64,000 nucleotides of DNA from Paenibacillus aquistagni. Lineage in GTDB: Bacteria > Bacillota > Bacilli > Paenibacillales > Paenibacillaceae. Below are positions 1 through 9,407 of this stretch, piece after piece. Every line of letters starts with the position of its first letter. Within the stretch, counting starts at the first letter, position 1. The stretch is taken from contig NZ_FXAZ01000001.1 in assembly GCF_900177815.1 (NCBI RefSeq), positions 434,001-498,000 on the forward strand. The letters run 5' to 3'. A program made the translations under genes and the position numbers. The notes beneath the pieces are model-generated. The model saw only the letters and a program-made list of their open reading frames with translations, did no database searches and was not told the DNA's origin.

Positions 1-630
1 AATAACCTTAGAGGTACGCAATACGAAGTGATACCAGACCGAATTGTAGCGGGAACTCTGATGATTGCTGCCGCCGCGACAAGGGGTGCGGTAACGCTGA
101 CCAATGCCTATTCCGAGCATCTCGTGTCGCTTATTCATATTCTCCGTCGTGCTGGGGTGCAGATCGCTACCAGTAATGGTATAATTAACGTGACCAGCTT
201 TGGAAGACCTCGAGCAGTAGACCGGGTGGTCACTTCGCCTTATCCCGCCTTTCCTACGGATCTTCAATCTCAGCTTATGGTTTTGCTTACACTCTCCGAT
301 GGGGTGAGTGTAGTGAAAGAAACGATATTCGAAGGACGATTCAAGCATGTGGATGAACTCAGTCGAATGGGCGCTGATATTCGTGTGGATTTGAGCAGCG
401 CTATTGTACGAGGCGTAAATAAGCTGTATGGAACAACCGTTGAAGCGACCGATTTAAGAGCAGGCGCAGCACTCGTGATTGCGGGGCTTGCTGCCGAAGG
501 ACCTACAGTCATAGAGAGAATACATCATATCGATCGCGGCTACGACGGAATAGAGAATATGTTTACACGACTAGGGGCTCGTATAAAGCGAATTGCGGCT
601 GTGCCGAAGCTAGACATGGCGAATGGTTAG
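1..630 (+). CDS. murA: UDP-N-acetylglucosamine 1-carboxyvinyltransferase, C-terminal part
   Basis: This is the 3' part of a MurA-type enolpyruvyl transferase, cut by the left window edge; the reading frame is open from base 1 and leaves 209 residues. MurA transfers enolpyruvate from PEP to UDP-GlcNAc, the first committed step of peptidoglycan synthesis in the cytoplasm. Two family landmarks are visible: PDRIVAGTLMIAAA near the start of the fragment, and the DLRAGAALVIAGLAAEG segment carrying the conserved arginine of the C-terminal catalytic loop. The fragment ends with the usual short basic tail after the RGYDGIENMF segment. Divider gene divIB follows 129 bases downstream. The paralogue EPSP synthase is excluded by these motifs. 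Confidence 0.93.
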   Translation, partial: NNLRGTQYEVIPDRIVAGTLMIAAAATRGAVTLTNAYSEHLVSLIHILRRAGVQIATSNGIINVTSFGRPRAVDRVVTSPYPAFPTDLQSQLMVLLTLSDGVSVVKETIFEGRFKHVDELSRMGADIRVDLSSAIVRGVNKLYGTTVEATDLRAGAALVIAGLAAEGPTVIERIHHIDRGYDGIENMFTRLGARIKRIAAVPKLDMANG

Positions 631-698
631 ATGCTTCTAGTGTATGGACTGATCACACTGCGTATGAATAACGGTGAACGTGAGACATGATGGATCCG

Positions 699-717
699 TC
701 CCCTCCAATGGAGGGGA
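699..717 (+). repeat. short hairpin between murA and divIB
   Basis: TCCCCTCC-AAT-GGAGGGGA is a GC-rich 8-bp inverted repeat about 40 bases before the divIB start. No T-run follows it, so it does not look like a complete intrinsic terminator. It may be a processing or mRNA-stability hairpin. Confidence 0.5.
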
Positions 718-759
718 TTAGGCATATTATATATTTTACAAGGGAAGGGGTGGTAGTGA

Positions 760-1521
760 TTGCAAGTCAGAGCAATACCTACGCTGCCTACACAACCGCC
801 CAAGAAGCGAAGAAGCACACGTTTGATTTGCATCATTGTTTTATTATGCCTTGTTTTGCTTAGTGTGCTGTTTTTTCGCTCTCCAATCAGCAAGGTCAAC
901 GACTTGCGATTTGTAGGTAACACGATGGCAGCCAAGGAACAGCTGAGCGAAGCAAGCGGGCTGAAGTCAGGTTCTCCATACTTCTTTATGTCAGAGGAGA
1001 AGATCAAAGAGGCGATCATATCCTCTTATCCCTTCATTCAATCTGTACAGATGGAGAAGCACTTCCCAGGCAAGGTAACGGTATACGTGAAGGAATATGA
1101 GACGGTTGCCTATGAGTTGAAAAGCGATGGACAAGTTGAGGCATGCTTGGAAAATGGCTCTGTTGTCCTTCTTAAGCAGGAAAAGCAGCTTGTATTGGAG
1201 AAGCCTTTATTAACCAACTGGTCAGATCCGAATGGAGATGCCGTGAAAAAGCAGCTTTCCACTTCGCTTGCGGCGATACCAGAAGGGCTTCTTGCTGATA
1301 TTTCTGAGATTAAGTATGACCCTTCCGATTCTTTCAATGATCGAATCAAGATTTATACGAGATCTGGCTTCGAAGTCATTACGACGGTGTCCATGCTGCC
1401 TGACAAGATTGCTTACTTAAGCGGGATCGTCGAGACGCAGGAACCGGGCAGAATCACGATGCTGCAGGCAGACTCTTATATCTCTTATACCAACCTGTCA
1501 AAGGAAAATGCTGACGAGTAA
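760..1521 (+). CDS. divIB: cell division protein DivIB/FtsQ
   Basis: A 253-residue single-pass membrane protein of the divisome. It has a short basic cytoplasmic tail, one hydrophobic segment at about residues 20-43, and then a POTRA domain recognisable from the ISKVNDLRFVGN and YPFIQSVQMEKHFPGKVTV segments. The remainder is the beta domain that contacts the FtsL/DivIC partners outside the membrane. The start is TTG at 760 behind AGGGAAGGGG; no better in-frame codon has a binding site. Its position between murA and ftsA matches the division-and-cell-wall cluster of spore-forming Firmicutes. Sequence beyond the POTRA domain is weakly conserved in this family, so the call rests on topology, POTRA and context. 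Confidence 0.9.
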   Translation: MQVRAIPTLPTQPPKKRRSTRLICIIVLLCLVLLSVLFFRSPISKVNDLRFVGNTMAAKEQLSEASGLKSGSPYFFMSEEKIKEAIISSYPFIQSVQMEKHFPGKVTVYVKEYETVAYELKSDGQVEACLENGSVVLLKQEKQLVLEKPLLTNWSDPNGDAVKKQLSTSLAAIPEGLLADISEIKYDPSDSFNDRIKIYTRSGFEVITTVSMLPDKIAYLSGIVETQEPGRITMLQADSYISYTNLSKENADE

Positions 1522-1644
1522 GAGTGGGAAAAAAACTCTACTCAATATACGCAAAAAATGCTAGAATAAGTTTTATGGTATTTCAAGTCATAACCTACTA
1601 AATCTTGCATTTTCAGCACCGTGCTTGTCGAATTCTAGCTGGAA

Positions 1645-1673
1645 TTGACATCTAACAAAATTATTTGTAAAAA
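1645..1673 (+). promoter_or_regulatory. candidate sigma-A promoter for ftsA-ftsZ
   Basis: TTGACA (1645-1650), a 17-base spacer and TAAAAA (1668-1673) lie in the 243-base gap before ftsA. The -35 element is perfect and the -10 is weak. It would give a leader of about 85 bases. Confidence 0.45.
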
Positions 1674-1764
1674 AAAGAGGGAATGACTCAGCTTTGTTGA
1701 ATACATACAGAGGAATCCGGGGATACACATACCAATTTATTAGATATATGGGAGGTGCCACGGC

Positions 1765-3009
1765 TTGAGCAGCAATGACATCATTGTGAGTTTGGACATC
1801 GGTACATCCAAAGTGCGCGCTATAATCGGCGAGATTAACAACGGGACACTGCAAATTATCGGCGTTGGATCTGCTGAATCAGAAGGTATTCGCAAAGGTG
1901 CGATTGTAGATATTGACCAGACTGTGCAATCCATTCGCAATGCGGTTGAGCATGCGGAGCGTATGGTCGGTATTGAAATATCCGAAGTCTATGTGGGTAT
2001 AACAGGGAATCATATCGGGTTGCAATCCTCTCACGGGGTTGTGGCTGTTTCTAATGAAGATCGTGAGATTGGTGAAGAAGATATTGTAAGAGTCCTGAAG
2101 GCAGCTGAAGTGATCGCATTGCCACCAGAGCGTGAGATCATTGATGTCGTTGCCAAGCAATACGTTGTGGATGGACTTCATGATATCCATGACCCAAGAG
2201 GCATGATTGGCGTTCGCTTGGAAGTGGATGCGACGATTGTCACTGGGGCCAAGACAGGCATACACAACCTGCTCAGATGTGTTGAGAAGGCTGGCCTATA
2301 TGTGAAAAATCTTATCCTTATTCCGATGGCTAGCGGTCAACTGGCACTATCGAAGGATGAGAAGATGGTAGGTTCTGTACTTGTTGATGTCGGCGCAGGT
2401 GCAACGACAATCTCTGTCTTCCAAGATGGCACACTTGCAGCGACTTCAACGCTTCCGATAGGTGGCGATTTTGTCACGAATGATATCGCTTATGGTTTGC
2501 GTACGATGTCAGATCAAGCAGAGAAGATCAAGCTGAAGTTCGGCTGTGCATGGATTGACGACGCTGCTGAGGATGTTGTGTTCAAGGTAACGCGCATCGG
2601 CAGCAATGTTGAGAAGGAGTTTAACCAGCTGTTCCTCGCGAACATTATTGAGCCTCGCGTTCAAGAGATCTTCCATTTGGTTAAAAATGAGGTGAAGCGG
2701 CTAGGGTTTACTGAATTGCCTGGTGGTTATATATTATCAGGCGGCACAGTATCGATGCCTGGCGTGCTTAGCGCAGCTCAAGCCGAGCTGCAAACTTCAG
2801 TTCGTATCGCGGTGCCTGACTTTATAGGCGTCCGCGACCCAGGCTTTGTAAGCGGGGTAGGCGTGCTGCATCACGTATTGCGTTCTGTACGCCCTCGTGG
2901 AGGTTCGAGCAATAAGAAATCCGCGCCACGCAAAGCAGCTCCTGTGGAGACTGCGACGAAGCCGGGCTTCATCGAAAAGATTAAGAATATGTTTAGTGAA
3001 TTTATTTAA
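1765..3009 (+). CDS. ftsA: cell division protein FtsA
   Basis: An actin-fold ATPase of 414 residues that tethers the FtsZ ring to the membrane and recruits later division proteins. The nucleotide-binding fold shows in the phosphate-1 segment VSLDIGTSKVRAIIGE at the N-terminus, in SVLVDVGAGATTISVFQDG near residues 206-225, and in GGYILSGGTVSMPG near 321-334. The C-terminus ends in an amphipathic stretch, FIEKIKNMFSEFI, which is the membrane-targeting helix of this family. The start is TTG at 1765 with GGAGGTG at 1751. ftsZ follows 57 bases downstream, the usual pair. Confidence 0.97.
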   Translation: MSSNDIIVSLDIGTSKVRAIIGEINNGTLQIIGVGSAESEGIRKGAIVDIDQTVQSIRNAVEHAERMVGIEISEVYVGITGNHIGLQSSHGVVAVSNEDREIGEEDIVRVLKAAEVIALPPEREIIDVVAKQYVVDGLHDIHDPRGMIGVRLEVDATIVTGAKTGIHNLLRCVEKAGLYVKNLILIPMASGQLALSKDEKMVGSVLVDVGAGATTISVFQDGTLAATSTLPIGGDFVTNDIAYGLRTMSDQAEKIKLKFGCAWIDDAAEDVVFKVTRIGSNVEKEFNQLFLANIIEPRVQEIFHLVKNEVKRLGFTELPGGYILSGGTVSMPGVLSAAQAELQTSVRIAVPDFIGVRDPGFVSGVGVLHHVLRSVRPRGGSSNKKSAPRKAAPVETATKPGFIEKIKNMFSEFI

Positions 3010-3066
3010 AAATGGACAAATTGACCTCATGCCATCCATGCACAATGAAGGGGAGATGGAGTACTC

Positions 3067-4197
3067 ATGTTGGAATTCGAATTCGAAATGGAATCATTAG
3101 CCCAAATTAAGGTCATCGGCGTAGGTGGCGGCGGAAGCAATGCTGTTAACCGTATGATCGATAACGGCGTTCAGGGCGTTGACTTTATTACCGTTAATAC
3201 GGATGCTCAGGCGCTTCACTTTGCGAAGTCTGAGCACAAGCTTCAGATTGGCGAGAAACTGACTCGTGGATTAGGTGCAGGCGCTAACCCTGAGGTAGGC
3301 AAAAAAGCGGCTGAAGAATCACGCGACTTGATCATGAGCACGTTGAAAGGTGCGGACTTGGTCTTCGTTACTGCAGGTATGGGAGGCGGAACGGGAACAG
3401 GTGCTGCTCCATTTATTGCAGAGATTGCACGTGAATGCGGAGCTTTGACGGTGGGCGTTGTCACTCGTCCGTTTACTTTTGAAGGACCGAAGCGCTCAAG
3501 AAATGCCGAGCAAGGCATTGAAGCGCTTAAGGAAAAGGTAGATACGCTTATCGTCATCCCGAACGATCGTTTGCTTGAGATCGTAGACAAGAAGACTCCG
3601 ATGATTGAAGCATTCCGCGAAGCAGACAACGTTCTGCGTCAAGCGGTTCAAGGCATCTCTGACTTGATTGCTGTTCCAGGTCTCATCAACCTTGACTTTG
3701 CTGACGTGAAGACCATTATGACAGAGCGCGGCTCTGCACTTATGGGGATTGGCATTGCAAATGGAGAGAACCGTGCAGCAGAAGCGGCTCGCAAGGCGAT
3801 TATGAGCCCGTTGCTGGAGACTTCAATTGATGGCGCGCGTGGTGTCATTATGAACATCACTGGCGGTGTTAACTTGAGCTTGTATGAAGTCAACGAAGCG
3901 GCAGAAATCGTTACTGAAGCATCTGATCCAGAAGTGAACATGATCTTCGGTGCGATTATTGAGGAAAGCATGAAGGATGATATCAAAGTAACGGTTATTG
4001 CAACAGGCTTTGAGAATAAGCCCATGCCATCGGTGAACCAAGTGCGTCGTCCATCTGCGAGTACATCCTCACCAGAACCTAGTGAGGCGCGCAGCAATCC
4101 TTCAACGCTTCGTCCGTTTGGCAATCAGCCTTCCTCTGATCAGTTGGACATTCCAACATTCTTGCGGAACCGTCCTCGTAACACGAATAATGATTAA
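3067..4197 (+). CDS. ftsZ: cell division protein FtsZ
   Basis: The tubulin-like GTPase that polymerises into the division ring, 376 residues. The N-terminal glycine-rich loop [15 protein letters not shown], the tubulin signature [12 protein letters not shown] and the T7-loop region NLDFADVK are all present. A proline/serine-rich linker runs from about residue 315, and the protein ends with the conserved C-terminal peptide [10 protein letters not shown], which docks FtsA and SepF; sepF lies 5 kb downstream. The ATG at 3067 follows GGGGAGATGGAG. A strong terminator ends the transcript just after the gene. Confidence 0.98.
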   Translation: MLEFEFEMESLAQIKVIGVGGGGSNAVNRMIDNGVQGVDFITVNTDAQALHFAKSEHKLQIGEKLTRGLGAGANPEVGKKAAEESRDLIMSTLKGADLVFVTAGMGGGTGTGAAPFIAEIARECGALTVGVVTRPFTFEGPKRSRNAEQGIEALKEKVDTLIVIPNDRLLEIVDKKTPMIEAFREADNVLRQAVQGISDLIAVPGLINLDFADVKTIMTERGSALMGIGIANGENRAAEAARKAIMSPLLETSIDGARGVIMNITGGVNLSLYEVNEAAEIVTEASDPEVNMIFGAIIEESMKDDIKVTVIATGFENKPMPSVNQVRRPSASTSSPEPSEARSNPSTLRPFGNQPSSDQLDIPTFLRNRPRNTNND

Positions 4198-4228
4198 TGC
4201 CAATCCTAGCTCGCTAGGATTCAAGCGA

Positions 4229-4273
4229 AAGGGTTGTCTTGCAGTCTATGACTGTATGGACAACCCTTTTTTG
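4229..4273 (+). terminator. intrinsic terminator after ftsZ
   Basis: Stem AAGGGTTGTC / GACAACCCTT with an inner CAGTC-TAT-GACTG extension and a T-run. A smaller perfect hairpin (ATCCTAG-CTCG-CTAGGAT) lies immediately before it at 4203-4220. Together they separate the division genes from the sporulation cluster. Confidence 0.88.
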
Positions 4274-4427
4274 TATTTACTTGTCAATGAAGGCTGCGGA
4301 CCTTAACCATACTGGCTTCAGCGGAGAGTCATGTGCTCTTGGCTTTTTTGCAAAGGCTTACCATTTATTTCTCCATGACGACGAGTGACGGTGTCCGACA
4401 AAAAAAGTGACAATCCCCATCCAGCAT

Positions 4428-4460
4428 TAGACAGACTTCGAACAGACCACTCTTTATACT
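4428..4460 (+). promoter_or_regulatory. candidate Spo0A-type spoIIG promoter
   Basis: TAGACA (4428-4433) and TATACT (4455-4460) are separated by 21 bases, longer than the standard 17. In B. subtilis the spoIIG promoter has an unusually wide spacer (22 bases) and is activated by Spo0A. A 0A-box-like TGTCGGA on the minus strand (4394-4400) and TTCGAAC (4437-4443) flank the -35. The boxes are imperfect, so this is an inference from layout. Confidence 0.4.
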
Positions 4461-4507
4461 AAAGTTAATTCTAACAGTGATTGACGGCTTGAGAAGGAGG
4501 GAGAATA

Positions 4508-5494
4508 TTGACCGTCATATATGCCGATCTGGTGCTTGGTCTCAACCTTGTGTTGGACTGGACGCTGCTTAGGATGACGGCAAAGCTGCGGGGTATTCGT
4601 CCCACACGAACCCGAGTGATAGGTGCAGCCTTAATCGGCACCCTGTACGCAGGCGTCCTTTTTGTTCCCACGGTTCCTTTTTTGCTTACCCTTGGAGGAA
4701 AAGTTCTCATTTCTATTTGTATGCTGATGGTGGCGTTTGGATTTCACCAATTCGGATATTTCTTTCGTAACTTGTTAGCTTTTTATTTTAGCGCTTTTGT
4801 CATCGCGGGAGGTGCGATTGGTATACAGTATTTGCTGCAGGATGCAACCTTATGGGCAGTTTTTCAGCATACTGCCTCAGATGTGGTTCAAGAGAAGCTG
4901 AAGTTTGGGGCTGCTCTTTTAATGATCGGTCTGTGCTGTGCTTATGGGCTGTACCGGCTGTCGTGGGGCCAACAGAAGCAGCAAGCCCAGATGAACAGCT
5001 TTCTTGTTCAAGTCGAGATTGGAATAGGTGGACAGGTTTGCTCTTGCACAGGCCTTATTGACACGGGAAACAGCCTGAAGGAACCTTTGTCAGGCGCTCC
5101 GGTCATGATTACAGACGTAGAGCTGTGGCAAGGCATTCTTCCTGCTTCATGGCTGAAGGCGGTTCGTGAAGGGGATGTGCTGAATGGCCTCAATGAAGCA
5201 TGCAGCGAAGAGGAGAAAGGGGTCGTTGATGAGGCGAAGCTGCGCATTATTCCATATCGAGGGGTAAATGCAAACTCGCAGTGGATGATTGGCTTCAAGC
5301 CAGATTATATTCACATTACCTATGATCAGTCGATATATCGTATCACACAGGCCATTATCGGCCTTGATAGCGGCAAGCTGTCAGCAGATCAACAGTTCCA
5401 GGCTATCGTGCATCCGGATATGGTTGATGCTTCGTTGAAAGTGGAGGGATGCGCTAGCGCATCTAGTGAGGCACTGGCGACGAAGGCATCATAG
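4508..5494 (+). CDS. spoIIGA: sigma-E processing peptidase SpoIIGA
   Basis: A membrane-embedded aspartic protease of 328 residues that cleaves pro-sigma-E in the mother cell after a forespore signal. The first ~155 residues form about five hydrophobic segments. The soluble C-terminal half carries the aspartyl motif [10 protein letters not shown] with DTGN at residues 185-188, equivalent to the retroviral-type catalytic aspartate of the family. The TTG start at 4508 follows GAAGGAGGGAG. Its substrate gene sigE begins 62 bases downstream, the conserved spoIIG arrangement. Confidence 0.95.
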   Translation: MTVIYADLVLGLNLVLDWTLLRMTAKLRGIRPTRTRVIGAALIGTLYAGVLFVPTVPFLLTLGGKVLISICMLMVAFGFHQFGYFFRNLLAFYFSAFVIAGGAIGIQYLLQDATLWAVFQHTASDVVQEKLKFGAALLMIGLCCAYGLYRLSWGQQKQQAQMNSFLVQVEIGIGGQVCSCTGLIDTGNSLKEPLSGAPVMITDVELWQGILPASWLKAVREGDVLNGLNEACSEEEKGVVDEAKLRIIPYRGVNANSQWMIGFKPDYIHITYDQSIYRITQAIIGLDSGKLSADQQFQAIVHPDMVDASLKVEGCASASSEALATKAS

Positions 5495-5556
5495 CGTATT
5501 CGAACATTCGCGGCAGTGAGATCAGCTTCTCTATTCCATTCTTAGGAGGTACAATG

Positions 5557-6279
5557 ATGCGAACCAAATGGAAATTAATGATGCAAATCCAAATGTACCG
5601 AATTCTGCTGCTTCTAGGACTGAAGCGGGCGGATGTATATTATATTGGCGGCAGCGAAGCGCTGCCGCCCCCACTAACTCGCGAGGAAGAAGAGTATCTG
5701 CTCGGGAAGCTCTCAAGCGGAGACAGCGCGATCCGCGCGATGCTGATTGAGCGCAATTTGCGGCTTGTTGTATACATTGCCCGCAAGTTCGAGAACACCG
5801 GCATTCACATCGAAGATCTCGTGTCCATTGGCGCAATCGGCTTAATCAAAGCGGTCAATACGTTTGATCCTGAGAAGAAGATTAAGCTTGCGACCTATGC
5901 GTCGCGCTGTATTGAAAATGAGATTCTCATGTATCTTCGCAGGAACTCGAAAACTCGTACGGAAGTGTCATTTGACGAGCCGCTCAATATCGATTGGGAT
6001 GGCAATGAGCTGCTGCTCTCGGATGTATTAGGAACAGAGAACGATACGATATATAAAAATATCGAGGAGCAGGTGGACCGCAAGCTGCTGCACAAGGCGC
6101 TCGATAAATTAACTGAACGCGAACGAGTCATTATGGAGCTTCGCTTTGGCTTATCGGATGGGGAAGAGAAGACGCAGAAGGATGTCGCGGATCTGCTTGG
6201 CATCTCGCAGTCCTACATATCCCGTCTTGAGAAGCGCATCATTAAGCGGCTGCGCAAAGAATTCAACAAGATGGTATGA
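5557..6279 (+). CDS. sigE: RNA polymerase sigma-E factor precursor
   Basis: Mother-cell early sporulation sigma factor, made as an inactive precursor. From the second ATG (5557, seven bases after AGGAGG; the first ATG at 5554 is only four away) it is 240 residues. The hydrophobic, basic pro-sequence ends at the [13 protein letters not shown] segment where SpoIIGA cuts in B. subtilis. Region 2 ([20 protein letters not shown], then the -10 recognition segment [18 protein letters not shown]) and region 4 ([20 protein letters not shown] helix-turn-helix) are nearly identical to sigma-E of Bacillus as I remember it. It is probably co-transcribed with spoIIGA. Confidence 0.97.
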   Translation: MRTKWKLMMQIQMYRILLLLGLKRADVYYIGGSEALPPPLTREEEEYLLGKLSSGDSAIRAMLIERNLRLVVYIARKFENTGIHIEDLVSIGAIGLIKAVNTFDPEKKIKLATYASRCIENEILMYLRRNSKTRTEVSFDEPLNIDWDGNELLLSDVLGTENDTIYKNIEEQVDRKLLHKALDKLTERERVIMELRFGLSDGEEKTQKDVADLLGISQSYISRLEKRIIKRLRKEFNKMV

Positions 6280-6492
6280 ACATTCGTTTGAACTGCATGG
6301 GACGGAATGCATGCCAATTCATGCCCCACCTCTTTAAGGCTACACCTCTATCCCTTTATAGCACCAAATAAGAGAGTCTGTGGCTTCGTTGGGCCGCAGG
6401 CTTTGCTCTGCCTGCACTCTGATTTGGCTACCCGAATTGAGAGAATGTGGGTTGATGGAAGACTTGTGGTAAGCAGGAATAATTCGGGGGCT

Positions 6493-6525
6493 CAAGGAGA
6501 TAATGAACATTAATGTTTCTCCTTG
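6493..6525 (+). promoter_or_regulatory. leader hairpin immediately upstream of sigG
   Basis: CAAGGAGA (6493-6500) and TCTCCTTG (6518-6525) form a perfect 8-bp stem whose loop contains the self-complementary AACATTAATGTT. The 3' arm abuts the sigG binding site GGGAGG (6525-6530), so the fold would crowd the ribosome site. The rest of the 260-base sigE-sigG gap holds one further small hairpin (GCAGGC...GCCTGC, about 6397-6416) and no clear sigma-A promoter. Confidence 0.6.
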
Positions 6526-6539
6526 GGAGGTAATCACGA

Positions 6540-7322
6540 ATGACCCGAAATAAAGTCGAAATATGCGGTGTGGATACATCCAAGTTGCCTGTGCTTACGA
6601 ATGTCGAAATGCGTGAATTATTCGTGGCTCTTCAGGATCGAAACGAACTCTCAGCCCGTGAGAAGCTCGTCAACGGAAATTTGCGGCTCGTGCTGAGTGT
6701 CATACAGAGGTTTAACAACCGTGGTGAGTTTGTCGATGACCTGTTTCAAGTGGGCTGTATTGGGCTGATGAAGGCCATTGACAATTTTGATCTTGGTCAA
6801 AATGTAAAGTTCTCCACCTATGCCGTTCCGATGATTATTGGCGAGATTAGGCGCTACCTTCGTGACAACAATCCGATTCGGGTATCGAGAAGCTTGCGGG
6901 ATATTGCCTATAAGGCCTTGCAGGTGCGCGATTCCTTAACCAACTTGAACTCGCGTGAGCCGACGATTCATGAGATCTCGGAGGCGCTTAACGTTCCAAA
7001 GGAGGATGTGGTGTTTGCGCTTGACGCCATTCAAGACCCCGTATCCTTATTTGAGCCAATCTATCATGATGGAGGAGATCCCATCTATGTGATGGATCAA
7101 ATTAGTGATGATAAGAATAAGGATGTGTCATGGATTGAGGAGATTGCTTTGCGCGAAGCGATGCACAAACTCAATGATCGTGAGAAGATGATATTGTCCA
7201 TGCGCTTCTTTGAAGGGAAGACGCAGATGGAGGTTGCAGAGGAGATCGGGATCTCGCAAGCGCAAGTGTCCCGACTGGAGAAGTCCGCAATCAATCAAAT
7301 GCAAAAGCATGTGCGCACCTAG
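6540..7322 (+). CDS. sigG: RNA polymerase sigma-G factor
   Basis: Late forespore sigma factor, 260 residues, of the SigF/SigG group. The N-terminal RNKVEICGVDTSKLPVLTN segment is the conserved part of sigma-G bound by anti-sigma factors. Region 2 (NLRLVLSVIQRFNNRGEFVD, FSTYAVPMIIGEIRRYLRDN) and region 4 (QMEVAEEIGISQAQVSRLEK) are intact. ATG 6540 follows GGGAGG by nine bases. It is third in the spoIIGA-sigE-sigG group, where readthrough from spoIIG is normally supplemented by a forespore promoter; I could not identify that promoter securely. A terminator follows. Confidence 0.97.
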   Translation: MTRNKVEICGVDTSKLPVLTNVEMRELFVALQDRNELSAREKLVNGNLRLVLSVIQRFNNRGEFVDDLFQVGCIGLMKAIDNFDLGQNVKFSTYAVPMIIGEIRRYLRDNNPIRVSRSLRDIAYKALQVRDSLTNLNSREPTIHEISEALNVPKEDVVFALDAIQDPVSLFEPIYHDGGDPIYVMDQISDDKNKDVSWIEEIALREAMHKLNDREKMILSMRFFEGKTQMEVAEEIGISQAQVSRLEKSAINQMQKHVRT

Positions 7323-7375
7323 GCATTATCAGTCCGGGTAGCTGCAATACTGCCATAATAGCAACCAACATGAAG

Positions 7376-7400
7376 GCCGATGCATCTGCATCGGCTTTTT
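7376..7400 (+). terminator. intrinsic terminator after sigG
   Basis: Perfect 9-bp stem GCCGATGCA-TC-TGCATCGGC followed by five T residues, 55 bases after the sigG stop. Confidence 0.9.
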
Positions 7401-7520
7401 CTAATGGGATTGGAGTGGAACTGCTGGGCTTATTAAGCGATTGCACACATATACTAGAAAGAAAGGCGTAAAGCCAAGAAACGTGATCAACCATTCTCGA
7501 TATAGGTGTGGTGATGTGCT

Positions 7521-7811
7521 GTGAAAATATCCGATTTTCAAACTAAGGATGTTATTAATATCATTGATGGAAAAAAGCTTGGCCAGATCAGCGACTTGGA
7601 GCTGGATTTGAAACAAGGTAGAATTGATGCTATTGTAGTACCGAACTATAGCAAGTTTCTCGGAATATTTGGCGGCGGCACGGAACTTGTGATTCCATGG
7701 CGCAATATTGTGAAGATCGGTGAGGATGTGGTCCTTGTCAAAATGGAGGAGCCCCGTCCGCCGCGCTTGGATGAACCGGATGCATCCCTTACAACAACGT
7801 ATCATTCATAG
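7521..7811 (+). CDS. YlmC/YmxH family sporulation protein
   Basis: A 96-residue PRC-barrel-like protein. The segment DVINIIDGKKLGQISDLELD is typical of the YlmC/YmxH family found only in spore formers, followed by IPWRNIVKIGEDVVLVKM. B. subtilis has two such genes, ylmC next to the sigma cluster and ymxH elsewhere; position favours ylmC here. No biochemical role is established for the family. The start is GTG at 7521 after AGGTGTGGTG. The C-terminal 20 residues after VKMEEPRPP are extra and probably disordered. Confidence 0.85.
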   Translation: MKISDFQTKDVINIIDGKKLGQISDLELDLKQGRIDAIVVPNYSKFLGIFGGGTELVIPWRNIVKIGEDVVLVKMEEPRPPRLDEPDASLTTTYHS

Positions 7812-7857
7812 GCGTGGGCTGTCCCTTATGGTAAACTGAAGAAGAGGTGAACAGAGA

Positions 7858-8712
7858 ATGGAACCATTTGTACGGACAGAACTTCAGGCCGATAAAGGCT
7901 CTAATATAACGGCGCTTGAGCTAAAGCACTGGATGAAGAAGATCCCTAATCTTAGCGCTGGCTTCACGACGAGAATCGGTGGCGCAAGCAAGCCTCCCTA
8001 TGATTCCATGAACATGGCGCTGCATGTTGCTGATGAACAAGAAGCGGTCGTGCATAATCGCAAGCAGCTCTCGCAAGCAGTAGGATTCCCTTTTGAATCC
8101 TATACTTGTGCAGAGCAGGTGCATGGCAAGCATGTACATATTGTAACCGCATCTGAGGCCGGCAAAGGCCGATTGGAGCGAGAGGATGCGATTCAAGACG
8201 CAGATGCCTTGGTTACTAATGAGGAGGGGGTACTGCTGCAATCGTATTACGCAGATTGTGTGCCTCTATTATTTGTCGATCCTGTTCGCAAAGTAATCGG
8301 CCTTGCACATGCTGGATGGAAAGGCACGGTGCTTGGCATTGCGGTTGAGACTGTTCAGTGTATGAAAGAGCGCTTTGATAGTGATCCTAAGGATATTCTG
8401 GCAGCGATTGGCCCTTCAATCGGGTCTTGCTGCTATGAAGTGGACGAGCGGGTGATCAATCCTGTGAAGGAGCTGCTTGCGGGCATGGAAATTGAGGATA
8501 AAGGCATCCTTAAAGCGGCCTCGCAGGGTCGAGCCATGCTTGATTTGCGAGAAATCAATCGACAATTGCTGATCAAAGCAGGAATTTTGACATCTCATAT
8601 CGAATGTACTACGTGGTGTACCAGCTGTCATTCGGATCTATTCTTCTCCCATCGCAGAGATGGAGGCAAGACGGGGCGCATGGCAAGTTGGATTGGCTGG
8701 AAGAAGGGATGA
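7858..8712 (+). CDS. pgeF: peptidoglycan editing factor PgeF (YlmD, DUF152)
   Basis: A multicopper-oxidase-like fold enzyme of 284 residues. Members formerly called polyphenol oxidases are now linked to removal of wrong residues from cell wall precursors and to purine nucleoside phosphorolysis. Metal-site residues are in place: the histidine in CAEQVHGKHV (about residues 82-91), the cysteine in YADCVPLLFVDP and the histidine in LAHAGWKGTVLGI. ATG 7858 follows GAAGAGGTG. ylmE starts five bases after its stop, so the two are translationally coupled. Confidence 0.92.
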   Translation: MEPFVRTELQADKGSNITALELKHWMKKIPNLSAGFTTRIGGASKPPYDSMNMALHVADEQEAVVHNRKQLSQAVGFPFESYTCAEQVHGKHVHIVTASEAGKGRLEREDAIQDADALVTNEEGVLLQSYYADCVPLLFVDPVRKVIGLAHAGWKGTVLGIAVETVQCMKERFDSDPKDILAAIGPSIGSCCYEVDERVINPVKELLAGMEIEDKGILKAASQGRAMLDLREINRQLLIKAGILTSHIECTTWCTSCHSDLFFSHRRDGGKTGRMASWIGWKKG

Positions 8713-8716
8713 AACA

Positions 8717-9406
8717 ATGACATTAGAACAACGCATTCAAGACGTGGAAGCGAGAATCCAAGCAGCATGTGAACGCAGTGGACGCAAGCGTCAAGAAGTG
8801 AATGTGATCGCAGTAACGAAGTATGTATCACTAGAAGCGACAGGCGCGGCGATTCGAGCTGGGCTGACACAAATAGGTGAGAACCGCTGGCAGGATGCGG
8901 AAGTGAAGTGGAGAGCTTACCAAGACGAAGCTGTATGGCACTTTATCGGCTCCTTGCAGTCCAACAAAGCAAAAGAGGTTGTAGGCAGATTTGCTTATAT
9001 TCATTCTGTTGATCGAATATCACTCGCCAAGGCGATTGAGAAGCAGGCAAGTGAGCTTGAACTGAAGGTGCCTTGCTTTATTCAAGTTAATATATCAGGT
9101 GAACAATCTAAACAGGGCTTGGCTCCGGAAGAAGTAGCTCCTTTCTTGGAACAGCTAAAGCAGTATGCTCATATTCGTCCGATCGGTCTGATGACGATGG
9201 CTCCTTTTGAGGCGGAACCCGAGCAGACAAGACCTGTATTTCGAGGTCTTCGCTTGCTGCGTGATGAATTGAACCGCACAGTTGGCTTGAATGAGCCGCT
9301 AACTGAGCTGTCGATGGGCATGTCTAATGATTTTGAAGTCGCAATAGAAGAAGGTGCAACTTGGGTTCGACTTGGCTCTATTCTGGTAGGGAAAGAAGGG
9401 GAATAG
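8717..9406 (+). CDS. ylmE: YggS/YlmE family pyridoxal-phosphate homeostasis protein
   Basis: A 229-residue PLP-binding TIM-barrel protein (alanine racemase N-terminal fold) that buffers PLP in the cytoplasm. The cofactor lysine lies in [10 protein letters not shown], and [28 protein letters not shown] and the C-terminal [21 protein letters not shown] (split here only for description) are family signatures. The ATG at 8717 has a purine-rich site overlapping the end of pgeF; an upstream in-frame start at 8660 would overlap pgeF by 53 bases and is not preferred. sepF begins two bases downstream. Confidence 0.93.
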   Translation: MTLEQRIQDVEARIQAACERSGRKRQEVNVIAVTKYVSLEATGAAIRAGLTQIGENRWQDAEVKWRAYQDEAVWHFIGSLQSNKAKEVVGRFAYIHSVDRISLAKAIEKQASELELKVPCFIQVNISGEQSKQGLAPEEVAPFLEQLKQYAHIRPIGLMTMAPFEAEPEQTRPVFRGLRLLRDELNRTVGLNEPLTELSMGMSNDFEVAIEEGATWVRLGSILVGKEGE

Positions 9407-9407
9407 C

